Positions 16,003-24,535 of a stretch of 64,000 nt of DNA are shown here, in pieces (positions within the stretch are counted from its first letter, which is position 1; every line of letters starts with the position of its first letter). The stretch lies in assembly GCA_013376735.1 (NCBI GenBank), contig VINJ01000001.1, forward strand, positions 2,666,001 to 2,730,000. Reading direction: 5' to 3'. The notes beneath the pieces were generated by a model, which did not search any database, was not told where the DNA came from, and saw nothing but the letters and a program-made list of their open reading frames with translations. Position numbers and translations under genes: made by a program. Source of the DNA: a bacterium Scap17 (GTDB lineage Bacteria > Pseudomonadota > Gammaproteobacteria > Pseudomonadales > Halomonadaceae).

Positions 16003-17643
16003 ATGATGATACACCCAAACGTGTCTAGCGCTTCACCTCAAAACGGGAACTCTACAGTGGCCGCTCCTCAACCCTTCAATCTACGACTCGCACTCGGTCT
16101 TGTGGGCATTCTGCTCGCATCACTGATGTCCGGTGTGGGAGAGCGCGTCACGCAGACCGTCCTGACGGATGTGGTCGGACACTTCGGCTTCTCCCACGAT
16201 GAGGGCAGCTGGCTGACCACCCTCTACAGCGCGGCGCAAGTCTCGATGATGCTGCTCGCCGGCTGGCTGGCGGTCACCTTCAGCCTGCGCCGCTTCGCGA
16301 TCGGTGCCTGCCTGTCATTGGCCCTGTTCTCGCTGCTGGTACCCCTGGCCGACAGCTTCCCGCTGATGGCGGGGCTGCGCGTGGCCCAGGGCCTGGCGTC
16401 CGGCAGCATCCTGCCGCTGTTGATGATGTCGGCGCTGCGCTTCCTGCCGTGGCACAGCAAGCTCTATGGCCTGTCGGCCTATGCGATGACGGCCACCTTC
16501 GGCCCTTATCTGTCGGCACCGCTGGCCGCTCTCTATGGCGACCTGGGCGACTGGAATCTGGTGTTCTGGGAAACCGCGCCGGTATGCCTTCTTGCCGCCG
16601 CGCTGGTCTCCTGGGGCCTGCCGCAGGACCCGCTCAAGCTGGAACGCTGCAAGCAGTTCGACTGGCTCGGTGCCTTGTTGGGCGTCACCGCCCTGTGCGC
16701 GCTGGTCGCCGGCATGACCCAGGGTGAGCGACTCGACTGGGGCAACTCGCCGTTGATCGTCGCCCTGCTGACCACGGGCGGGCTGGTCTTCGTGACCTTC
16801 CTGATCCATGAGTGGTTCCACCCGATGCCACTCTACAAGCTGCAGCTGCTGGCACGCCGCAACTTTGTCTTCGGCATCATCACCATATGTACCTTCATGT
16901 TCCTGACCCTGGCCGCCGGCACCATTCCCGCCGCCTTCCTGGGGGAAGTGCAAGGTTATCGCCCCATGCAGCTGTTCCCGGTCATGTTGACCATGGCCCT
17001 TCCACAGCTGCTGCTGGCACCGCTGGTGGCGACACTGATCAACCGCAAGAGCGTCGACAGCCGCTACGTGATGGCCACGGGCCTGGTGTTGATCCTGATC
17101 AGCTGCCTGCTGGGCTCGCAGCTCACCAGCGACTGGAATCGCGACAACTTCTATCTCATCGAGGTGCTCAACACCCTGGGCCAGCCGATGGTGGTGGTAC
17201 CGCTGCTGATGAATGCCACCGGGGCGGTCAGCCCGCTGGAAGGGCCGTTCGCCACCGCGATGGTCAACTCGCTGCGCGGCCTGTTCACGGTGGTAGCCTC
17301 CACGGTCTACGGAAGCTTCCTCGTCACGCGTGAAGCCCTGCACACCATCCGCCTGGGCGAAGCACTCGGCCTGCAGGGCAATCAGCCCGCCGGACTCATC
17401 CAGGTCGACGCGGCAAGCGATATCACCACGCGCATCTCCGAGCAGGCCTCCGTGATGAGCTATGCGGATGCCTACCTCGCCATCATCCCCTTCGTGGTGG
17501 CGCTGCTGATACTGGTCATGGTGCTGCCGATCCGCGCCTGGCCGCCCCAACCGGCACCGGCAGCTCAATCACCAGACCGATCACCAGAGCCAGCACAGCG
17601 CTCTCAGTCTCAGCCCTCTCAAGCACAACCCTCCGGGGCATAG
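16003..17643 (+). CDS. DHA2-family MFS transporter (EmrB-like efflux pump)
   Basis: Inner-membrane drug:proton antiporter of about 546 residues, with some 14 hydrophobic helices. The family segment LYSAAQVSMMLLAGWLA and the helix-IV region GLRVAQGLASGSILPLLM are visible. With the membrane-fusion protein encoded next it should form an EmrAB-type efflux system, perhaps with an outer-membrane TolC encoded elsewhere. The start is uncertain: ATG at 16003 or 16006 has weak ribosome-binding sequence, and a frame open to 15928 overlaps the iclR start. The C-terminus is rich in Pro, Ser and Gln. Confidence 0.85.
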   Translation: MMIHPNVSSASPQNGNSTVAAPQPFNLRLALGLVGILLASLMSGVGERVTQTVLTDVVGHFGFSHDEGSWLTTLYSAAQVSMMLLAGWLAVTFSLRRFAIGACLSLALFSLLVPLADSFPLMAGLRVAQGLASGSILPLLMMSALRFLPWHSKLYGLSAYAMTATFGPYLSAPLAALYGDLGDWNLVFWETAPVCLLAAALVSWGLPQDPLKLERCKQFDWLGALLGVTALCALVAGMTQGERLDWGNSPLIVALLTTGGLVFVTFLIHEWFHPMPLYKLQLLARRNFVFGIITICTFMFLTLAAGTIPAAFLGEVQGYRPMQLFPVMLTMALPQLLLAPLVATLINRKSVDSRYVMATGLVLILISCLLGSQLTSDWNRDNFYLIEVLNTLGQPMVVVPLLMNATGAVSPLEGPFATAMVNSLRGLFTVVASTVYGSFLVTREALHTIRLGEALGLQGNQPAGLIQVDAASDITTRISEQASVMSYADAYLAIIPFVVALLILVMVLPIRAWPPQPAPAAQSPDRSPEPAQRSQSQPSQAQPSGA

Positions 17644-17730
17644 ACACAGACACAGGCAGCGGCAACCAGCTAGCCAGGATTCAGCCACTCCCCCCCTTCT
17701 TCGACATAGACGACGAGATACGACACCGAC

Positions 17731-18762
17731 ATGAACAAGACACGTACCACCCTACTGTTGAGCGTTCTGGCGCTCCTGCTGGTCGCGACCTACGCGGGCC
17801 TCTACTGGAAGGGCCACGATGGCCGCGAAGCCACCAACAATGCCTATGTGCGCGCCGATAGCGTGATGGTGACCACACGCGTCGCGGGCCAGATCGACAA
17901 GGTGCTGGTGGAAGACAACGAAGTGGTCAAGGAAGGCCAGATCCTGGCCACGCTGGATGACCGCGATTACCAGGCCTCCCTGCACTCCACCCAGGCCGAT
18001 CTCGCCGCCCAGCAGGCAGCGGTCGACGACCTGGATGCCAACATCGAGCGTCAGCACGCCGTCGTGCAGCAGTCCATCGCGGAAGTGAAGTCCACCCAGG
18101 CCTCGCTGCGTTATGCGCGCAATGATGCCAAGCGTTACCGCAGCCTGCGCATGACCAACGCCGCCTCCCAGCAGGACAAGGAAAAGGCCGATGAACAGCA
18201 GGGCATCTGGGAAGCCAATCTCGTGCAGGCCCAGGCGGCACAGCGCTCGGCAGAAAAGCAGATCGGCGTCCTTGAAGCCCAGCGCGTGGAAGTCCTGGCC
18301 GAGGTCGAACGCTCACGTGCAGCACTCGAGCAGGCGGAACTGAACACCGGCTATACCGTCATTCGTGCGCCGAAGGACGGCATCATCACCCAGCGCTCAC
18401 TGCGTGTCGGTGCCTACGTGCAACCGGGTGATTCGCTGCTGGCCATCGTGCCGCACAAGGAAGCCTATGTCGTCGCCAACTATCTCGAGACCCAGATGGC
18501 CGAGATAGCGCCGGGCCAGCCGGTCGAGATGACGCTGGATAGCCTGCCGGGCAAGACCTTCACTGGCCATGTCGACAGCATCGCACCGGCCTCCAGCAGC
18601 GCCTTCTCGGCCGTGGCCAGCGAGAACGCCACCGGCAACTTCACCAAGATCACCCAGCGCATGCCGGTCAAGATCGTGTTCGACGCGAACCAGCCCGACT
18701 TCGACAAGGTACGCATCGGCATGTCCGTGATCGCCCATGTCACTACCCAGCCACAATCCTGA
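17731..18762 (+). CDS. HlyD/EmrA-family membrane-fusion protein
   Basis: Periplasmic adaptor of 343 residues. One N-terminal membrane helix (residues 8-25) anchors it. The first half of the lipoyl-like domain (VTTRVAGQIDKVLVEDNEVVKEGQ) is followed by a long coiled-coil hairpin (about 90-200, rich in A, Q, E) and then the second half (YTVIRAPKDGIITQRSLRVGAYVQPGD). It lies 87 bases after the MFS gene and should link that pump to an outer-membrane channel. No TolC-like gene follows; a strong terminator does. Confidence 0.88.
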   Translation: MNKTRTTLLLSVLALLLVATYAGLYWKGHDGREATNNAYVRADSVMVTTRVAGQIDKVLVEDNEVVKEGQILATLDDRDYQASLHSTQADLAAQQAAVDDLDANIERQHAVVQQSIAEVKSTQASLRYARNDAKRYRSLRMTNAASQQDKEKADEQQGIWEANLVQAQAAQRSAEKQIGVLEAQRVEVLAEVERSRAALEQAELNTGYTVIRAPKDGIITQRSLRVGAYVQPGDSLLAIVPHKEAYVVANYLETQMAEIAPGQPVEMTLDSLPGKTFTGHVDSIAPASSSAFSAVASENATGNFTKITQRMPVKIVFDANQPDFDKVRIGMSVIAHVTTQPQS

Positions 18763-18903
18763 TTCGACACGCGGCTCGGCAGGTGATTGCGCCGGCAACT
18801 CCCATGCCATGTCACTCTGGCACGTGCCATGGCCTCCTGAGCTGCCATACGATTGTCGCCGCACGAGGCCGGAGTCATCACCTGCGCCATCGGGTCTGAA
18901 CCG

Positions 18904-18940
18904 AAAAGCCCCCGTGCGTCACTGACGCACGGGGGCTTTC
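18904..18940. terminator. Bidirectional terminator after the efflux pair
   Basis: AAAGCCCCCGTGCGTC pairs with GACGCACGGGGGCTTT over a 3-base loop. A- and T-rich flanks on both sides let it stop the efflux operon and the converging Lin0512 operon. Confidence 0.8.
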
Positions 18941-18983
18941 TTCGTTGACCAGCACGACCTCAATCAGCACGCTCGCGCATTGC

Positions 18984-19352
18984 CTACGACTGACACAGCT
19001 GCCAGGCGTCGTGGTCGATATCGAGCATGGCGGCGATGGCGGCCGAGGCGATGACATGCGTCTGGCCACTGGCCTCGTCATGCACATTGAGACCGCCCTG
19101 CACCACCGTCACCTCGGCGCGCCCACGGGGAAGCTCGCGCGCCACCGCGTCTGCATCCACGGCGTCCGGCTCCTGGACCGCGATGGTGACCTCGACGCGC
19201 ATCTGATGGTGATCGATGCCGAGTGACTGGAACATCACGATGGAGGAATGATGCAGGGCGTCATGCACCGCACGGCAGGCGGCCTTGGTGTAGTCCATGC
19301 CGTAGAGGTCATTGCCGGTGCCCATCTCGAGAATGATGCGTTGCTCGCTCAT
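18984..19352 (-). CDS. Lin0512-family protein (copy 2)
   Basis: Protein of 122 residues in the uncharacterised Lin0512 family. It shows the family pattern RIILEMGTGNDLYGMDYTKAACRAVHDALHHSSI, then VEVTIAVQEPDAVD and VVQGGL. The fold appears mixed alpha/beta and cytoplasmic. No function is known. It overlaps the upstream copy by 4 bases (ATGA), so the two are made together, probably as a heteromer. It is the last gene of the operon starting with the FecCD-type permease at 23191. Confidence 0.75.
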   Translation of the reverse strand: MSEQRIILEMGTGNDLYGMDYTKAACRAVHDALHHSSIVMFQSLGIDHHQMRVEVTIAVQEPDAVDADAVARELPRGRAEVTVVQGGLNVHDEASGQTHVIASAAIAAMLDIDHDAWQLCQS

Positions 19353-19747
19353 GACTGACCTCCTGCCGACTGCCCGGGCGTGGAAGAAGTGGACGCCGCA
19401 CCGGCGGCCGCCATGTCGAATGACACGATGATGGCGACATTGGCGATCACGCTGATCCCGCTGCCATCCGGCTTGGCCACGTCCAGCCCGCCCTTGACCA
19501 CGCGCACACTCGGCTGACCGTAGGGAAAGATGCCCAGCAGAGCGTCACAGTCGACCTTGTCGGGCTGCTGCACGCCGACCTCGACCTCGATCAGCATCGC
19601 CTCCTTGGCGAAGCCGAAGGCGTCCGCCACGTTGAGCGAGTTGTGCCACAGGGCATCGCGGATGCCACGTGCCGCCGCCTCGGTGTAGTTCTGGCTGCGA
19701 ATGGAGGTGCCCATGCCGAACTGGGTCACCATGCGTGTCTTGGCCAC
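19349..19747 (-). CDS. Lin0512-family protein (copy 1)
   Basis: Paralogue of the next gene, about 132 residues. Shared features are the N-terminal MVTQFGMGTSIRSQNYTEAA segment (compare LEMGTGNDLYGMDYTKAA), the RGIRDALWHNSL helix, VEVGVQQPDKVDCDALL and VVKGGLDV. I chose GTG at 19747, preceded by AGGGGGG; a longer frame to 19783 has no support. An Ala/Ser/Gly-rich tail follows the conserved part. Function unknown. Its presence in an operon with an iron-type ABC importer suggests a link to a metal or its chelate, but that is inference. Confidence 0.72.
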   Translation of the reverse strand: MAKTRMVTQFGMGTSIRSQNYTEAAARGIRDALWHNSLNVADAFGFAKEAMLIEVEVGVQQPDKVDCDALLGIFPYGQPSVRVVKGGLDVAKPDGSGISVIANVAIIVSFDMAAAGAASTSSTPGQSAGGQS

Positions 19748-19798
19748 ATTCCCCCCTGGTTTGCTGTCACGCAGAAAGCGCACCGCACTCGGCGCACA

Positions 19799-19969
19799 TC
19801 AACGCGGATACTTGAAGAGTCCGATCACCCAGCCTACCCCGCCCAGCAACAGCGCTCCTTGCCAATCGCCCTTGAACAGCGCGATCAGCGCCAGGACGAT
19901 CGCCACCAGCTGCGCACTGCGCACCGGGCTGGGCGTCACTGGCGGCCTGGGGTCATCGGGCGCTGACAT
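19799..19969 (-). CDS. Small hydrophobic membrane protein (56 residues)
   Basis: Minus-strand frame from ATG at 19969 with GGGAG just upstream. The product has a proline-rich N-terminus (PDDPRPPVTPSP) and two hydrophobic stretches (QLVAIVLALIALF, and GALLLGGVGWVIGLF) ending KYPR. The layout suggests two membrane passes or a hairpin. It lies between the binding-protein gene and the Lin0512 pair, all on one strand, so it is probably part of that operon. Not recognised as a known family. Confidence 0.6.
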   Translation of the reverse strand: MSAPDDPRPPVTPSPVRSAQLVAIVLALIALFKGDWQGALLLGGVGWVIGLFKYPR

Positions 19970-20040
19970 GTAGTCTCCCGTCGATGCCCGGATAGCGTCC
20001 TCGGGCGATGAAGGCGTTGCTCCATCGTTTCAGGAAAGTC

Positions 20041-21264
20041 TCAATCAGGGAATACGACTTCCGTGCGGTGGTTCTTGGGTAGCTGCCCCCAGAAGTGGCC
20101 ACTGCCGCGCGACAGCGTCGGGTCGTTCATCAGCCAGGCAAAGGTGGCCATGGGGTCGAGGTCGGCAAAGGTCTCGGGGTGCAGCCAGCGCGCGATGGCC
20201 TCCAGCGCGACGATGGCATAGGGCCCCTGGTGGAAGCCATGCCACAGCGCCATCACCCGGCCCTGTTTGACGGCATCGAGTGACTGCCAGCCGGGCAGTG
20301 TCTGCACCATGCGCGCCAGGTCGTGCTGGATATCCTCCCCCGAGATGCCGATGCCGGCACGCAGGCCATCGCCCTTGGCCCACTGGCCGCCGGTATTGAG
20401 AATCGCCTCGGGCGGGTGTGCCAGCACCCACTCCTTGCTGAGGGTGGCACCGCTGACCGGCGCCAGTTCAGCGGCCAGATTGCGCCCGCCGGCCCGCGTG
20501 ACCAGGTCCGCCACGCCGTTGTGCAGATTGGTACGACAGCAATCCACCTTCACGCCCGGTGCGATGTTGATCAGCACACGCGGCCGTTCGGCAATCGTCG
20601 CCAGACGTTCGTCAATCAGCGCCAGATGCGCCGCGATGGTGTCATCCACCTCGCGGGCACGCGCCTCGACGCCGAGCACCTCACCCAGCAGGCGCACGCT
20701 GACCGGAGCATCCTGCAGCGGATGATGATTGAACTCGACATACAGCCAGGGAGTGCCAACCTCATCCAGCAGCGCCGCCAGCGGCGAGCCTTCGATACGC
20801 GAACGCTGGGAGAGATCGAACAGCACCAGGTCCGGCGTCAACGCCAGCAGGGCCTCGCCCTCGAGGCTCGGCGTCGAGGCGCGACTCAGCGCTGGCAGCG
20901 TGGCAAGTTGCGGCCAGCGCGCTTCAAGACGCTCGGTCATCGCCGGGTCAAACACCGCCAGGGGGTAGGCCCAGCCGACGATACGCTCAAGCGGCGCATC
21001 CAATAGCGTCAGCAGCGCGTACAACTGGCGCGGCTGGGCCAGGAAGATGCGCTGCGGTGAGGACTCAAGCGTCACCTCGCGCCCGGCGAGATCCGTGACC
21101 TGACGCGGAAAGCTGGCCTGGGCCTGTTCAGTAGCGAAGGGCACCTTGGCGACCGGCTCGGCGGCATGGGCAAGGTTGCCCGGCGCGCTTGAGAAGGCGC
21201 CTGCAAAGACAGTGGCGAGTGCCAGCAGGCAGGCGCCTGCCAGTCTTGTGCGCCTCGCCATCAT
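20041..21264 (-). CDS. FecB/BtuF-type ABC transporter substrate-binding protein
   Basis: Periplasmic binding protein of 407 residues with a Sec signal peptide (RRTRLAGACLLALATVFAGAF, cut near AHAAE). It shows the class III pattern: VTDLAGREVTLESSPQRIFL near residue 55, DLVLFD near 147, and a long linking helix followed by RPRVLINIAPG. It is somewhat longer than typical. The sequence VKVDCCRTNLHNG is unusual for the family and could contribute to ligand or metal binding. Its start overlaps the ATPase stop by 4 bases. The Fur-box-like site upstream of the operon suggests an iron chelate as cargo. Confidence 0.85.
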   Translation of the reverse strand: MMARRTRLAGACLLALATVFAGAFSSAPGNLAHAAEPVAKVPFATEQAQASFPRQVTDLAGREVTLESSPQRIFLAQPRQLYALLTLLDAPLERIVGWAYPLAVFDPAMTERLEARWPQLATLPALSRASTPSLEGEALLALTPDLVLFDLSQRSRIEGSPLAALLDEVGTPWLYVEFNHHPLQDAPVSVRLLGEVLGVEARAREVDDTIAAHLALIDERLATIAERPRVLINIAPGVKVDCCRTNLHNGVADLVTRAGGRNLAAELAPVSGATLSKEWVLAHPPEAILNTGGQWAKGDGLRAGIGISGEDIQHDLARMVQTLPGWQSLDAVKQGRVMALWHGFHQGPYAIVALEAIARWLHPETFADLDPMATFAWLMNDPTLSRGSGHFWGQLPKNHRTEVVFPD

Positions 21265-22112
21265 CGTCTGGCTCCGGCATCGCGCGTGATATGGCCGATA
21301 TCGGCCTGGGCCGAGTCGGCGACGCGATCGGTGAGTACCACCGGATGGCCCTGCGAGCAGCTTTCGATCCGTGCCTCGATCCCGTAGGCCTCACGCAGAT
21401 GATCGGCGGTGATCACCTCCCGCGGGGCCCCGGTGGCCAGCAGGCCGGAGGGCGCGAACAGGATGATCTGATCGCAGAAACGCAGCGCCAGATTGATGTC
21501 ATGCAGCGCGATCAGGCAGATGGCCTGCTGCTCCTGCACCACACCGCGCACGCCTTCGATCAAGGCCAGCTGCCAGCGCAGGTCCAGCGCGCTGGTCGGC
21601 TCATCCAGCAACAGCAGTTGCGGCTGGCGCACCAGCGCCTGGGCGAGACCGACCATCTGACGCTGGCCACCGGAGAGCGTGTCCATGCGTCGGAAGGCCA
21701 GCGAATGCAGCGACAGGCGCGCGAAGACCTGCTCGACCAGCGAATCCGTGGCCTCGCGGCTCAACTCGGCACGCGCCGCGCGACAGGCGCTGGCCACGGC
21801 TTCATAGGCGACCAGACTGGTCGGCTGCGGCAGCGTCTGCGGCAGGTAGCCAACGTGACGCATGCGGTTCGCCCCGTGCAGCGACGACAGCGCAAGCTCG
21901 CCGAGGTGGATGTCGCCCTTGGCCGGACGCATGCCGGCAATCGCCTTGAGGAAGGTCGACTTGCCGACCGCATTCGGCCCGAGCACCCCGACCAGTGAGC
22001 CCGCCGGCAGCGGTGGCAGATCGAGTTGATCGAAGATCATGCGCCGCTGATAGCCGGTGGTCAGCTGCGAGATCTTCAAGGAGGCTTGCGAATCAAAGAC
22101 GTGATGGCTCAT
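21261..22112 (-). CDS. FecE-type ABC transporter ATP-binding protein
   Basis: ATPase of 283 residues. Walker A GPNAVGKST is near residue 45, the signature LSGGQRQMVGLAQALVR near 146 and Walker B LLLLDEPTSALD near 168, with ALHDINLAL as the switch-histidine region. It is coupled by 4-base overlaps to both neighbours, so permease, ATPase and binding protein are made in equal proportion. The C-terminal 40 residues diverge from the family. Confidence 0.9.
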   Translation of the reverse strand: MSHHVFDSQASLKISQLTTGYQRRMIFDQLDLPPLPAGSLVGVLGPNAVGKSTFLKAIAGMRPAKGDIHLGELALSSLHGANRMRHVGYLPQTLPQPTSLVAYEAVASACRAARAELSREATDSLVEQVFARLSLHSLAFRRMDTLSGGQRQMVGLAQALVRQPQLLLLDEPTSALDLRWQLALIEGVRGVVQEQQAICLIALHDINLALRFCDQIILFAPSGLLATGAPREVITADHLREAYGIEARIESCSQGHPVVLTDRVADSAQADIGHITRDAGARR

Positions 22113-23191
22113 CCCTGCCCCCTGCGCTGTCCGAGCAGCAAGGCGAGGAAACAGGGGATACCGATCAACGAGGTCACGATTCCCACCGGCAGCACAAGGC
22201 CGGACACCAGCGACTCACTGGCCGTGGCGGCCAGGGACAGCACCAGCGCCCCCGCCAGCGCACTGCCGGGCAGATAGAAGCGATGGTCTTCCCCCAGCGC
22301 CAGACGCGCCATGTGCGGCCCGACCAGACCGATGAAGCCGATGGTGCCGACAAAGGCCACCGCCACTGCCGCCAGCAGGCTGACACGCAACAGTGCCGTG
22401 CGGCGCAGGCGAGTGACCGGCACGCCGAAGCTGCGCGCATGGTCTTCCCCGGCACGCAGCGCTGTCAGCGCCCAGGCACGCCGCATGGCGAAGGGCAGGC
22501 AGACGACCAAGACGCTTGCGATGATCGCGACTCGCTCCCACGAGGCTTCCGACAGGCTGCCCATGGTCCAGAATACCAGCTGCTGCAGCGCATCGGGACT
22601 GGCCACGAACTGCACCAGCGCATTGACGGCGTTGAGCACGAAGACCAGCGCGATGCCGAACAGCACGATGACTTCGCGACTGGCGCCATACAGCGATGCC
22701 ACGGCATCGATGGCCAGAATCGACAGCGCCGCGAACACGAAAGCCATCAGCGCGATGGTGTAGCTGGGCGGCAGCCCCGGCAAGGCGACATCCAGGATGA
22801 TGACCAGCGAGGCACCAAGCGTCGCCGCGGCGCCCACGCCCAGTGTGAAGGGGCTGGCAAGGGCGTTGTTGAGCACGGTCTGCATCTCGGCGCCCGCAAG
22901 CCCCAGGGCTGCACCGACCAGCGCCGCCATCACTGCCGTCGGCAGACGAATCTGCCAGACGATGGCTTCATTGATCGGCCCGTGCGAACCGGGATTGATG
23001 AGTTCGCCCAGCAGATCAGACAGCGCGAGATCGGCAGGGCCGGTCATGATGTCGCCAAGAATGGCCAACAGCAGTGCCAGGCACAGCGCGGCGAGAATCA
23101 CCACACGTTTCCAGGCGAAGCGCCGGTATTGCTGGGCGAGCGGAGGCGACGACTCAGGCGCTGAGGCCTGAGCGTGCGCGGGGGGAGACAT
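22109..23191 (-). CDS. FecCD-family ABC transporter permease
   Basis: Inner-membrane permease of 360 residues with about ten helices. Family marks are IRLPTAVMAALVGAALGLAGAEMQ, NNALASPFTLGVGAAATLGASL and TIGFIGLVGPHMARLALG. I chose the ATG at 23191; a TTG eight codons earlier has no ribosome-binding site. It is the first gene of an operon that continues with the ATPase, binding protein, a small membrane protein and two Lin0512 proteins. It is distinct from the permease at the start of the window, so the organism has two such importers here. Confidence 0.88.
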   Translation of the reverse strand: MSPPAHAQASAPESSPPLAQQYRRFAWKRVVILAALCLALLLAILGDIMTGPADLALSDLLGELINPGSHGPINEAIVWQIRLPTAVMAALVGAALGLAGAEMQTVLNNALASPFTLGVGAAATLGASLVIILDVALPGLPPSYTIALMAFVFAALSILAIDAVASLYGASREVIVLFGIALVFVLNAVNALVQFVASPDALQQLVFWTMGSLSEASWERVAIIASVLVVCLPFAMRRAWALTALRAGEDHARSFGVPVTRLRRTALLRVSLLAAVAVAFVGTIGFIGLVGPHMARLALGEDHRFYLPGSALAGALVLSLAATASESLVSGLVLPVGIVTSLIGIPCFLALLLGQRRGQG

Positions 23192-23306
23192 CGGACTTTT
23201 TTCAATCACCAGCAAGGTCTGCCACTAGGAGGAGGAAGTGAACTTCCATGCATCAGGGCCCACCGCAGCCGCCAGGCAGCTCGGCTATCAGCATGAATCA
23301 TGCGCA

Positions 23307-23322
23307 GATGATAATGATTGAC
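23307..23322. promoter_or_regulatory. Fur-box-like site upstream of the FecCD operon
   Basis: GATGATAATGATTGAC resembles the core of the Fur consensus (repeated GATAAT hexamers). It lies about 115 bases upstream of the permease start. A match score and the transcription start are not known. Confidence 0.5.
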
Positions 23323-23406
23323 GCCTGCAGTCACAATGCACACGGCCGCGACTGGTGACATGTGCGACCCGGCTCACGTCCATTCAACCCAGCCAGGCTG
23401 GTGCCG

Positions 23407-23440
23407 CCAGTCCTTCATACACCAGTCCTTCATACACCAG
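23407..23440. repeat. Short 15-base tandem repeat
   Basis: CCAGTCCTTCATACA occurs twice in tandem, followed by a partial third unit (CCAG). It lies in the gap between the FecCD operon and the dienelactone hydrolase gene, with no coding frame of note. Confidence 0.7.
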
Positions 23441-23626
23441 AGCTTCCCACACCCGCCCTACTCACGCCTGCCCTGCTCACGCACGCTTCGGCAAATACCT
23501 GACTCGGCAAATGTCAGGCTCACAAAATGACAGACTCGGTGAACAGGCCGGCAAAAACTTGGTAGCGTCATGACGGGTTGCCATGTTCAAGGCTCGCTCG
23601 CCCCTTCTCTTGCTCAGGAGTCTGAC

Positions 23627-24424
23627 ATGGCCCGCCTCACTGCAAAGGATTTTGCTCCCGAGTTGCTGGAGCTGTACGACGGATATGTGCATGGCAACAT
23701 CACTCGCCGCCAGTTTCTGGATCGCGCGGCGGCCTTTGCCGTAGCGGGCATGACGGCCACCTCGATTCTGGCAAGCTTGAGCCCCGACTACGCGCTGGCT
23801 TCCCAGGTCGAGTTCACGGACCCCGACATCGTCGCCGAATACATCACCTACCCGTCCCCCGAGGGCCACGGCGAGGTGCGCGCCTATCTGGTGAAGCCCG
23901 CCAAGGCCGGCTATATCGCGCTGGCCCCGGACGGACTGAGCTCGGTGGGCGGCTATCCGGGCAATGACCCCAGGGGCAAGGAGCTGCAGGCACAGATCGA
24001 CCCCGAAAAGCTGATGAATGACTTCTTCGCCGCCATCGATTACCTGATGAGCGAGGACCGCACCACCGGCAAGATCGGCATCACCGGCTTCTGCTACGGC
24101 GGGGGCGTCTCCAATGCCGCCGCCGTGGCCTATCCGGAGCTTGCCTGTGCCGTGCCCTTCTATGGCCGCCAGCCGCGCGCCGAGGAAGTCGCCGCCATCA
24201 AGCCCCCGCTGTTGCTGCACTATGCGGAGCACGATGAGCGCGTCAATGCCGGCTGGCCCGCCTATGAAGCCGCGCTTGAGGAGCACGACAAGGTCTATGA
24301 AGCCTACATCTACCCCGACACCCACCACGGCTTCCACAACGATTCGACGCCACGCTATGACGAACAGGCCGCCAGGCTCGCCTGGGACAGAACGCTTGAG
24401 TGGTTTGCCAAGTATCTGACCTGA
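23627..24424 (+). CDS. Dienelactone hydrolase-family protein, Tat-exported
   Basis: Alpha/beta hydrolase of 265 residues. TRRQFLD at residues 26-32 followed by a hydrophobic stretch is a twin-arginine export signal, so the mature enzyme should be periplasmic. The nucleophile elbow GFCYGGG carries a cysteine, as in dienelactone hydrolases, with the acid in HDERVNAGW and the histidine in THHGFHND completing the triad. Start ATG 23627 follows AGGAG at 23616-23620; the longer frame from 23570 has none. Substrate unknown. A strong hairpin terminator follows. Confidence 0.86.
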   Translation: MARLTAKDFAPELLELYDGYVHGNITRRQFLDRAAAFAVAGMTATSILASLSPDYALASQVEFTDPDIVAEYITYPSPEGHGEVRAYLVKPAKAGYIALAPDGLSSVGGYPGNDPRGKELQAQIDPEKLMNDFFAAIDYLMSEDRTTGKIGITGFCYGGGVSNAAAVAYPELACAVPFYGRQPRAEEVAAIKPPLLLHYAEHDERVNAGWPAYEAALEEHDKVYEAYIYPDTHHGFHNDSTPRYDEQAARLAWDRTLEWFAKYLT

Positions 24425-24456
24425 TCCGCTCGACGCAATCTGACTCCTCTCTGAAC

Positions 24457-24503
24457 GACAAGGCCCGCACCCCATGCTTCATCCTTGGGGTGCGGGCCTT
24501 GTC
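24457..24503. terminator. Bidirectional terminator between convergent genes
   Basis: GACAAGGCCCGCACCCC (24457-24473) pairs exactly with GGGGTGCGGGCCTTGTC (24487-24503) over a 13-base loop. It separates the dienelactone hydrolase and nuclease genes. Confidence 0.75.
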
Positions 24504-24535
24504 ATGAGCATGTCAGGACACCATCGGGCCGTCTT

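Noticed and set aside
16315-17568. 417-codon minus frame opposite the MFS transporter
   Set aside because: Gln/His/Gly-rich shadow of a membrane protein gene with no family features.
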